A DNA stretch of 8,989 nucleotides from Acidobacteriota bacterium (GTDB taxonomy: Bacteria; Acidobacteriota; Terriglobia; Terriglobales; Acidobacteriaceae). The notes beneath the pieces were generated by a model, which ran no database searches, had not been told where the DNA came from, and saw only the letters and a program-made list of their open reading frames with translations. Position numbers and translations under genes: made by a program. The stretch spans positions 1-8,989 of the forward strand of contig JAJZAL010000212.1 in NCBI GenBank assembly GCA_021799405.1. Reading direction: 5' to 3'. Numbering within the stretch: position 1 is the first letter of the stretch; each line of letters begins with the position of its first letter. Shown one piece after another: positions 1 to 6,944 of this stretch.

Positions 1-757
1 GGAGAAGCGCATGGCGGAATGGAGACGGGGGCCGTGGTTGGTTCTGACATCGTCGTGGTCCATAGTGCTTGTGTATCCAGTCGCGCAGGGTGTGCGGTCG
101 CACCACGAAATCCTGGGCGTTTTGCTCCCGCCAGAGCTGGGTGCTGTTATGGCAACCTTGCTGCCAGCGCATTTCTAGGTAATCGTAATGGCTGTTGATC
201 AGCGAGGCGCGGTGATGTTGTTTGCGGTCCGGAAAGCCCTGGGCGCGGACGAAACGGCGCACTGTCTTTCGTGTCATCCCGCACTGGCGCACAATTTCCC
301 GCTGCGAAAGGCCCCTCCGGACCAACTCCATGACCGCTTCATAGCGCGCCAGCCGGCGTTCCCGGTTCTGCTGCTTCAGGCGATGCGGGCGAGAAAGTGG
401 TTGGCCGGTGGCCAGAGGCGTCACGTCCATTGTTGGTTCCGGCGGTGGCTTCGCGTCATCGGCTATCGCACGGGCCACTTCCGTCAGCAGCCGGTCATGC
501 GGACGAAGAACATCCACCAGCGTCTCGCTCAGGTTCCGAAGCAGATGCCAGCGGTCGGCAACCTATACGGCGTTGGGCGCGGCCTTGCCGGCAGCTTCGG
601 CATCCAGACTGGCGCGATCACGGATGATGACTTCCGCCCGGGGATGGGCGCGTAGCCACCATTCCGCGCTCTCTGCGCTGCGATCGAGCAACAGGTCGAT
701 CACCTTCCCGCGTTTAAGGTCGCAAAGAATAGTTCCATCCGGTGCAGTATCCGGCAA
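1..757 (-). pseudogene. ISL3-family transposase remnant, 5'-truncated, with an internal amber stop, running off the left edge
   Basis: Translating the minus strand from 757 to 2 gives one reading frame typical of ISL3-family (DDE_Tnp_ISL3) transposases, interrupted once. The first part contains GTILCDL, IDLLLDRSAES and a WLRAHP...IIRDRA block, ending in APNAV. A TAG codon at 563-565 follows, where relatives usually have Gln (NAVQVADRWHLLRNL). The same frame then continues as VADRWHLLRNLSE, a linker, and a helix-turn-helix-like segment (GLSQREIVRQCGMTRKTVRR, about 310-250) that many ISL3 proteins carry, and stays open to the edge. The N-terminal zinc-finger/HTH region and the stretch expected to hold the first catalytic Asp are absent: upstream of about 740-755 the frame reads unrelated residues and meets a stop at 773-775. 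The TTG at 755-757 is therefore probably not a true start. I infer a dead element, truncated at a junction just downstream of the GH2 gene. The C-terminus lies outside the window. Confidence 0.85.
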
Positions 758-781
758 CCATCTGCATTCTATTCACTCCCG

Positions 782-3199
782 TCACGAGTTGAGAAAAGCC
801 TGAATCCTCACCTCAGGAGCCGCTCTCCGTCTGGAGTCTTCGGCATGCACACGAATCATCCCATCCTTGCCCGGCAGTGTCCGAACCCACACCGCTCCCA
901 TGCCACCGCTCGCATCCAAATCAAACGGGTTATCCCCTACGATCATTCCCGGCCCATCGAGCATCAGCGTCACCTTGCCTCCTGCAAAGGCGCGTGGAGA
1001 CCCGTACTTGTCCACCACCCCAAAGGCAATCCGCGTCGAGTCCGATCCGTCTGCGCACAACTCCCGATCATCCGGCTCACAGCAAAGCCGGTCATGAGAA
1101 CAGTCAGCGGAAAATAAGCGGGATAAAACCTGTTTCCCTCTCACATATCCGCGGATCTCAAGCTCTGGCTTACCTGCCCCATTCATCTTCAGATCCGCAA
1201 AAAATGGCGGATACGCAGTGTGCGGGAAACCTTCGCGATCGGGATGCAGGACTGCATACTGGCTGCCACCCACGAATAATTCCAGCCTTTCGCAGTTAGA
1301 GAATATCGCTGCCCGCTCCCCCGGGCCATCCGGCATTCGTTCATCAAAATTCCAGTAGAAGGCCGGTGCAATTACTGGCCGTACACGTGGATCTATTTGA
1401 CTCTCGTAATACGCCGCGCCCAGTTTGGGAATCCGAAAGAAGTCCGCAACCCCCGCAAATTTCATCGCATCGTAAGCGTGGAGCAAGCTGGGATAATCAA
1501 ACGCGCACCAGCCTAGCAGTCCGGAGCAGCGCGGATATCCCGCCGCCTTGTCGTGCGCCTCCGCATGAAATAGCGCTTGATCCTGTTGCACCTCCGGATC
1601 AGATTGCCGCCTATATCTAAGGTTGAATCCCTTGCCTGCCGGGTAGTTAAATTGCCCCACCGCCTCTGTCACCAAGTACGGCACGCCCTTAAGTGGTGGA
1701 CGTATCCCTACCACGCCTGGCGTGGCCGCATGATAATCGTCAAACGCAAACACATCTTGGTGCCACTCTGTTTTCCATGTTCGTTCCGACGAAGGCGTCA
1801 TTGTCCCGGAAGTCTGTCGCGTCCCGTCCAGACGCATCGCAATCTCCTTTGTCTTTCGGTAAAGTTCCGGCTCGTTCGGTGACTCATTCAACCGCACACC
1901 CCAGATAATCACCGCCGGATGGTTTCGGTCCCGGATCACCATCTCCCGCACATCCCGCAGCACCAATTCGCGAAAACTGCGTCCACCGACATAATGAAAC
2001 CCAGGCGTTTCCTCCCACACCATCATTCCAAGCTCATCGCACGCATCCATAAACGCCTCTGACTGTGGATAATGCGAGCAACGAACCATGTTGCAGTTGA
2101 ATCGCTGTCGCAGCATCACTGCATCGTGCCGCATCGTTCGCTGAGACGCCGCAAAGCCAAAGTATGGAAACAGCTCATGCCTGTTTAATCCAAACAACTG
2201 GACTCTCTTCCCGTTTAGAAAAAAGCCCTCCAGCTCAAATCGCGCATCGCGAAATCCGGTCCGCGTCCTGTACCGGTGCAATGGCCGCTCGTTCACAAAC
2301 AGCGTTACTTCAAGATCGTAGAGGTGGGGGCTATCCATGTCCCACAGCCGGATATCTCCAAGCCGGTCCAGCGTTAATTCGATCTCCTGGTCTGCCTTCT
2401 GCACCCAAGCGCTCTTCGATGCACCCGCCACCCGGCGCCCATTCCTAAACAGCGTGGCCTGCAGGCGCACCTTGGTTGCCAGCATTCTGCCTGCATCCAG
2501 ATTGCAGATCACATCGAGGCGCCTATTCTGCTGGAGCACGTCTACAGGCTTGGCGAAGACGCTGTGCAGAAATATTTCCGGCACCGCACGCAGACTCACG
2601 CCGCCGTTGATCCCACCAGGCAGCAGATAATCAATACCTCCTGGCCCTTTGGGGGAGCCACTCGGCGGGACATCGAGCCAGCGCGAATCCACCTCCACAA
2701 CAAGCGTGTTTTCACCCCGCCTTACTAACTCTGTCACCTCATACTCAAAAGGCAGAAACCCACCCAAGTGCTCCGGCAGCGCATGCCCATTCAAGATGGG
2801 TCTGGTTCCCTCCATCACACGTTCGAAGTGCAGAAAGAGACGTAGGCCGCGCATGCTGTCAGGCAGTACAAACTGCTGCTTATACAGCCACACATGCTCC
2901 CACGCCTCCGGTCTCCACCCTTGCCACGAGAGAGGTGTGACCGCATGCGGCAGCGTGATCGGCCCCTTCGCCGCATCCCTGATGCCTATTTTGGCCCTGT
3001 CGCCGTACGCCTTGCGTTCAACGATCCAGTTCTGATTGAGTGGCAACTCATCATGAGCCCGCCCACGAAACTGCGCTGCACGGGCCACTGCTCCCCACCC
3101 GTTCAGGACGCGGGTGGCGGTTACTGTCGAGTTCGCAACACATCCCCAGAGAAAGCTGCGCCGTGAGATTGCGGGCCTGGCCGATTCTGCTCTCAACAT
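782..3199 (-). CDS. Tat-exported glycoside hydrolase family 2 protein (beta-galactosidase/beta-mannosidase/beta-glucuronidase type)
   Basis: An 805-residue retaining beta-glycosidase of GH2 layout, probably periplasmic. Order: twin-arginine signal with SRRSFLWG at residues 12-19; N-terminal jelly-roll sugar-binding domain about 52-215; Ig-like domain about 216-315; TIM barrel about 320-600; C-terminal Ig-like domains to the end, including a GDNPF...GGMGAVWVRT block. The barrel has the family signature NMVRCSHYP...CDELGMMVWEE. The acid/base is Glu439 in WGVRLNES (codon 1883-1885) and the probable nucleophile is Glu512 in YLVTEAVG (codon 1664-1666), so the active site looks complete. I chose ATG 3197-3199 because AAGGAG lies 10 nt upstream and the Tat motif then sits at the N-terminus. 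The frame is open to 3385, but the extra 62 residues look non-coding. A Cys at residue 20 does not form a good lipobox. The receptor gene lies upstream, separated by a terminator, so a separate promoter is likely. Sugar specificity cannot be read from the sequence. Confidence 0.93.
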   Translation of the reverse strand: MLRAESARPAISRRSFLWGCVANSTVTATRVLNGWGAVARAAQFRGRAHDELPLNQNWIVERKAYGDRAKIGIRDAAKGPITLPHAVTPLSWQGWRPEAWEHVWLYKQQFVLPDSMRGLRLFLHFERVMEGTRPILNGHALPEHLGGFLPFEYEVTELVRRGENTLVVEVDSRWLDVPPSGSPKGPGGIDYLLPGGINGGVSLRAVPEIFLHSVFAKPVDVLQQNRRLDVICNLDAGRMLATKVRLQATLFRNGRRVAGASKSAWVQKADQEIELTLDRLGDIRLWDMDSPHLYDLEVTLFVNERPLHRYRTRTGFRDARFELEGFFLNGKRVQLFGLNRHELFPYFGFAASQRTMRHDAVMLRQRFNCNMVRCSHYPQSEAFMDACDELGMMVWEETPGFHYVGGRSFRELVLRDVREMVIRDRNHPAVIIWGVRLNESPNEPELYRKTKEIAMRLDGTRQTSGTMTPSSERTWKTEWHQDVFAFDDYHAATPGVVGIRPPLKGVPYLVTEAVGQFNYPAGKGFNLRYRRQSDPEVQQDQALFHAEAHDKAAGYPRCSGLLGWCAFDYPSLLHAYDAMKFAGVADFFRIPKLGAAYYESQIDPRVRPVIAPAFYWNFDERMPDGPGERAAIFSNCERLELFVGGSQYAVLHPDREGFPHTAYPPFFADLKMNGAGKPELEIRGYVRGKQVLSRLFSADCSHDRLCCEPDDRELCADGSDSTRIAFGVVDKYGSPRAFAGGKVTLMLDGPGMIVGDNPFDLDASGGMGAVWVRTLPGKDGMIRVHAEDSRRRAAPEVRIQAFLNS

Positions 3200-3209
3200 C
3201 TTATTCACA

Positions 3210-3215
3210 CTCCTT
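3210..3215 (-). promoter_or_regulatory. Ribosome binding site fixing the GH2 start
   Basis: The minus strand reads AAGGAG ten nucleotides before ATG 3197-3199. It supports this start over the longer open frame that begins at 3385, and it agrees with the Tat motif falling at residues 12-19 of the shorter protein. Confidence 0.75.
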
Positions 3216-3355
3216 GAAGTTACCGATGATTGTCCACTTCGGTTCGTAAACTCCTCGAAATCCTTCCGAGCCACACTCCCGCCAGAGGGCAGGGATTCCT
3301 CAGCAAGTTCTATTCCCCCCCCGGCGTGCACCACAGAAGTCAGCCTTGCTCCATC

Positions 3356-3392
3356 AAAAAAATGGCGGATACACAGTAAGTGCATATCCGCC
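3356..3392 (-). terminator. Rho-independent terminator after the TonB-dependent receptor gene
   Basis: Read on the minus strand, GGCGGATA (3392-3385) and TATCCGCC (3371-3364) form a perfect 8-bp stem around a 13-nt loop, with CAC/GTG able to add pairs inside it. One A and then seven T residues (3362-3356) follow. It begins about 90 nt after the receptor stop at 3483 and before the GH2 start, so it should end the receptor transcript and separate it from the GH2 gene. The U-run is only on this strand. Confidence 0.72.
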
Positions 3393-3400
3393 CGGGAACG

Positions 3401-3418
3401 TCACTTGAGGTCAAGTGA
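3401..3418. repeat. 18-bp palindrome TCACTTGA-GG-TCAAGTGA
   Basis: Two perfect 8-bp arms flank a central GG in the region between the receptor stop and the terminator. No T-run follows on either strand, and a 2-nt loop is too tight for a full hairpin, so this looks more like a dimeric-protein operator than a terminator. It could also be an RNA 3'-end stem with the inner pairs opened. Which gene it would control is not clear: it sits about 200 bp upstream of the GH2 start and downstream of the receptor. Confidence 0.5.
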
Positions 3419-3443
3419 ACCTTGGATCACGGCTTTCGATCTT

Positions 3444-3461
3444 GGCCAGCATGCGCTGGCC
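3444..3461. repeat. Hairpin GGCCAGC-ATGC-GCTGGCC
   Basis: A perfect 7-bp GC-rich stem with a 4-nt loop starts 22 nt after the receptor stop codon (measured on the minus strand from 3483). There is no T-run after it, so on its own it is not a standard intrinsic terminator. It may stabilise the 3' end of the receptor mRNA together with the downstream terminator. Confidence 0.5.
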
Positions 3462-3482
3462 GCTCAGGCCGTGGTAGAGCAA

Positions 3483-6400
3483 TTAAAAGCGAATCTTGCC
3501 CACCAGCTGCAACGCCCTGCCCCCTACCGTCACACTTCTAATCTGGGCATCGTGGCCAGGACCAATCGCTGAATCCGGCAATCCGAAGCTCGGATGATTG
3601 ATCACGTTGGTGGCATCTGCGCTGATCTGCATGGAAACTCCGTCCCGCAGCTGGAGTGTCTTGCTCAGGGAGAAGTTCACATTCAACAGACCCGGCCCGT
3701 ACAAAGAGTTGCGGCCGGAATCGCCAAAGGTCCCCGGCGCCGGAGCAGCAAACGCATTCACGTTGAACCACTCTGACGGCGAGGGGTTGGCAAGGCGCGG
3801 ATTTCCCACTACATTCGGATATTGGTCCCCGGCCTGGCTGTAGCTCGTATTGTGGGCCATGACCACCGTGAACGGATTGCCAGTCTGAGCCACAATCGTC
3901 GCGGAAGTCAGCCACCCGCCCACCGCTTCATCGAGCAGGTTGTTGTGATTCAGGAACGAACGTCCCTTGCCAAAGGGAAGCTCATAAATAACCTGGCCCT
4001 TGAACATGTCCCGGATATCAAAATTAGAAGGCCCGTAGTTGGCGCGAGGATCGTAAGCATTCTGGAAGGGCTGTACCCCGAAATAGCCGCCCTGACCTGA
4101 ACTGTCCTGCTCGTTCAGAAATTTTGACCAGGTGTAGTTGAAATTGAATTCAAGTCCCGAGCTCATGCGCTTGGTGATTGAAGCCTGCAGAGAATTGTAA
4201 TTCGAGATACCGACGAGCCTGTATCCGGAAATTCCCTGAAACTCCGGATAGGGTCGCGCATTCGTAGCGCCGCTTGCGTCATTCGGCCCCAGCTTGCCTT
4301 CAGGCACCTGGTTCAGATTGGTCGCAAATGGCTGATCTGCTCCATGGCTGGCCACATAAGCGATCTCTGTAACTATGTTCGCGGTGATCTGCCGCTGGAT
4401 AGAAAGATTCCATTGATACAGCTGAGCTGCCGGGGCATGATATTGCGTATAACCCACACCCTGTCCGTTATACGAAGCAGGACCTAGTGGGGCTTTCACA
4501 TACCTTGAATTGATGCTCGCTCCAGCCGCCCCTTGGTAGTTCGTGTTTCCGCTCGAGTTCAGAACGACCACGGGAAGCGCACCGTTTGTGTTATCCGCCT
4601 CTGCACCGCTTGAACTGAAGGCAGCCCCATTGCCTCCGCCGTAGGTATCTGCCGACCACGGATAGGTATAAAGACCAAATCCTCCTCGGATCGTCATGTT
4701 ATTGACCGGCTGATAGGAAAACCCGATGCGCGGCATGAAAACATTCCACAGCGGATGCTGAAGTGACCGACGGCCAGTTGCATGCGTCACCGCATACCAC
4801 ATAGCTCCCGGCATCCCGGTGGCGGGATTCGTGACGGAGGGATCGAAGGACCTCTGGTTGCCATGGACTTCATGCCACCCCGTCTCGCCCATCCATCGGA
4901 GTCCGAGATTGATGGTCAGATTCGGACGAATCTTATAGTCATCGTTGACAAACATTTGCGGAGCTTTCATTCTTGCGCCGTACTCGGGAGCAACTCTTGC
5001 GTTCCAATTACTTGCGTAGCCAAGCAGGAAGTCTGCATACGAGACACCGGTGGAACTTGCCGTTCCCTGGGTCGACGCCGTGTAATCGCCGCTGAAGGTC
5101 ATCGTGCCGGCATTGATATTTCCCCACGATGTCGAATCCAGCCTCTCAATCAGAAACTCACCGCCGAAATGAAGAACGTGCCGGCCGCGAATCAATGTGA
5201 CAACATCAGACGGGTCAAAAACGAATTCCTTGTAGACCGCGTTCACACCCGGTCCCAGAGTGTACTCGCCGTTGATGTTGAGCGTAGGAAATTCGTCCGC
5301 CTTAGCGAATCTCCAGCCCAGCTTGGCAGGGAAACCCTGCCCAAGTGTGTAAGGGACAAAGAAGTCGAGTTCGTCCGTAAAGCCGAGGCGCGCTTCGTTC
5401 ATCGTTGACGAACTGATAGCCCATACATCGGAAACCTGGGCATTACTGTTCTCAATACTCGACGAGTAGCAATTGATTGGGCAAATACCCTGTGCCAGAG
5501 TCTGGGATGGCCGGTCGCCCCAGAACTCAGACGCCGTGAACCGGTTCTTCGAAGTGATATCGTAATCCAGGCGGCCAAAGAAACGCTGCTCCGGAGTTGA
5601 GGCGGGAACGTTGTAGAAATAATTGTTGGTCGGGATGCCATTCACGATAGTCCCTGAGATATTCGGCTTGGGAAAGTAAGCCTGAATCGCCTGGGCGACA
5701 GAATCAATCAGGTTGGCCGGAAGCTTGTTGCCATTGCCATACTCACTGGCGAACGATTCCCGATGCACTACACCATTGGCATCCACTGTCTGCGTCGTAG
5801 GATCGTAAATGGTTGGCATACCGGTGAAGTCCCCGTGGCGCATCGCCTCGCTTGGAACTGTGATGAAGCCATTGGCTGCCCCGCCCTTATCCACGATCTT
5901 GTCATAGTCGAAAAAGAAGAACATACGGTGCGGCAGGATCGGCCCGCCGATGTTTCCGCCGAAGTCGTTGTAGTGCAAAATGGGCACTTTGGCTTTGACA
6001 CCGAACGAGTACGGCGCAGCATTCAGCGCGTTGTTTTGGAAGTATTCGTAAGCCTCGCCGTGGAAACGGTTGCCGCCACCTTTACTGATCCGGTTATAGA
6101 TCATGCCTCCGACGCCATACTGAGCGGAGAAGAGAGAGTCACTGACCTTGACCTCTGACAGTGCGTCAAAGATCATTGGCACGGCGATGTTGTTGCTCTG
6201 CGGGGAAGAGGTCGTTGCGCCATCGAGCAGAGTCGTCGAGAATGGCTCGCTCCCGTTTGCCGAAATGCCCGACACCCCGGGATTCACATTGCCGAATTTA
6301 CTTGAAGCGGTACCGGAGGTTCCGGGCAGCAAGGTCAGAAATGACTGCCAGTCTGCCCCAAATCCCACTTGGGGCAACTGCTCCATCTGGTGTGACGTAA

Positions 6401-6809
6401 GGCTTATGGATTGGGTGGGACTCGTCGTCTGCAGCAGAGGAGCGTTGGTCGTAACCACAACTCTCTGCGTTTCCGAGCCCACCTCAAGCCGTGCGTTCAG
6501 CCCCAGAGTTCCAACCTGCAGCGTAATTGGTCCCTGCACCAGCTTCTTGAAGCCCGGTGCGCTAAACGTAATCAAATACCGGTCTGCCACAATGGAGCCC
6601 GTATCATAAAGACCTGAAGCATCGGTCTTATAGGTCCTCGTCACATCTTTGTCTAGATCTTTTACCGTTACCGTCACACCTGGAATAACCGCACCGCTCT
6701 GATCGGTAACAGTGCCTCGAATATCCCCGGAGTTTGTGGCTTGCCCCCACAAAGGAATTGCGCCCATCAGCAGTGCGATGCTCATGATGATATATAGCTT
6801 TCCCCTCAC
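3483..6809 (-). CDS. Oar-like TonB-dependent outer-membrane receptor with carboxypeptidase-regulatory-like N-terminal domain
   Basis: A 1108-residue outer-membrane receptor, full length for the Acidobacteriota Oar/TonB group, which is thought to import glycan fragments or other large ligands using TonB energy. Order: signal peptide about 1-24 (hydrophobic core IIMSIALLMGAIPLW, cleavage near GQA); CarboxypepD_reg-like beta-sandwich about 26-111 (IRGTVTDQSGAVIPGVTVTV...GLY...F.APGF); plug about 115-250 (LLDGATT, FDALSEVKVS, SAQYGVGG, SKGGGNRFHGEAYEYFQNN); then a long beta-barrel ending in LQLVGKIRF, with the C-terminal Phe expected for barrel assembly. I chose GTG 6807-6809 because GGAGGAG lies just upstream; a longer frame from TTG 6819-6821 would overlap that site. 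ATG 6783-6785 is possible but gives a very short signal. The gene follows the sulfatase-like gene by about 135 bp and is followed by a terminator. No SusD-like partner is visible. The ligand is unknown. Confidence 0.93.
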   Translation of the reverse strand: MRGKLYIIMSIALLMGAIPLWGQATNSGDIRGTVTDQSGAVIPGVTVTVKDLDKDVTRTYKTDASGLYDTGSIVADRYLITFSAPGFKKLVQGPITLQVGTLGLNARLEVGSETQRVVVTTNAPLLQTTSPTQSISLTSHQMEQLPQVGFGADWQSFLTLLPGTSGTASSKFGNVNPGVSGISANGSEPFSTTLLDGATTSSPQSNNIAVPMIFDALSEVKVSDSLFSAQYGVGGMIYNRISKGGGNRFHGEAYEYFQNNALNAAPYSFGVKAKVPILHYNDFGGNIGGPILPHRMFFFFDYDKIVDKGGAANGFITVPSEAMRHGDFTGMPTIYDPTTQTVDANGVVHRESFASEYGNGNKLPANLIDSVAQAIQAYFPKPNISGTIVNGIPTNNYFYNVPASTPEQRFFGRLDYDITSKNRFTASEFWGDRPSQTLAQGICPINCYSSSIENSNAQVSDVWAISSSTMNEARLGFTDELDFFVPYTLGQGFPAKLGWRFAKADEFPTLNINGEYTLGPGVNAVYKEFVFDPSDVVTLIRGRHVLHFGGEFLIERLDSTSWGNINAGTMTFSGDYTASTQGTASSTGVSYADFLLGYASNWNARVAPEYGARMKAPQMFVNDDYKIRPNLTINLGLRWMGETGWHEVHGNQRSFDPSVTNPATGMPGAMWYAVTHATGRRSLQHPLWNVFMPRIGFSYQPVNNMTIRGGFGLYTYPWSADTYGGGNGAAFSSSGAEADNTNGALPVVVLNSSGNTNYQGAAGASINSRYVKAPLGPASYNGQGVGYTQYHAPAAQLYQWNLSIQRQITANIVTEIAYVASHGADQPFATNLNQVPEGKLGPNDASGATNARPYPEFQGISGYRLVGISNYNSLQASITKRMSSGLEFNFNYTWSKFLNEQDSSGQGGYFGVQPFQNAYDPRANYGPSNFDIRDMFKGQVIYELPFGKGRSFLNHNNLLDEAVGGWLTSATIVAQTGNPFTVVMAHNTSYSQAGDQYPNVVGNPRLANPSPSEWFNVNAFAAPAPGTFGDSGRNSLYGPGLLNVNFSLSKTLQLRDGVSMQISADATNVINHPSFGLPDSAIGPGHDAQIRSVTVGGRALQLVGKIRF

Positions 6810-6812
6810 GTT

Positions 6813-6819
6813 CTCCTCC
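6813..6819 (-). promoter_or_regulatory. Ribosome binding site deciding the receptor's GTG start
   Basis: The minus strand reads GGAGGAG, then AAC, then GTG (6807-6809), so the GGAGG core is five nucleotides from GTG. The TTG alternative at 6819-6821 overlaps this site and has no good site of its own. Confidence 0.65.
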
Positions 6820-6944
6820 AAATTCTTTACTCTTTTCGTTCATTTTTCGTGGCTATCTGCCTTCGGTCGCATCAGCGGCAGCTGTTGCTCCGGCGCAGCC
6901 ACGCGACTCCTCAGTTCCGCACCAATGGTTGGCAGCCCTTCCTG

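Noticed and set aside
188..803. Plus-strand open frames over the transposase remnant
   Set aside because: The minus strand gives recognisable ISL3 motifs across the same bases, so these are shadows.
3140..3145. Lipobox at Cys20 of the GH2 protein (LWGC)
   Set aside because: Trp at the -2 position does not fit the lipobox consensus, and a Tat-type signal followed by an ARAA-like cleavage region explains the N-terminus better.
4782..5408. Plus-strand open frame of 208 codons inside the receptor gene
   Set aside because: It lies wholly antisense to a clearly conserved receptor, has no ribosome binding site I can see, and reads as low-information Arg/Pro/Ser-rich sequence; a shadow of minus-strand codon bias.
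6850..6905. GTGGCT/AGCCAC inverted repeat between the sulfatase-like and receptor genes as a terminator
   Set aside because: Only 6 bp of stem around a loop of about 40 nt, followed by GAAAAATG on the minus strand rather than a T-run; it does not look like an intrinsic terminator.
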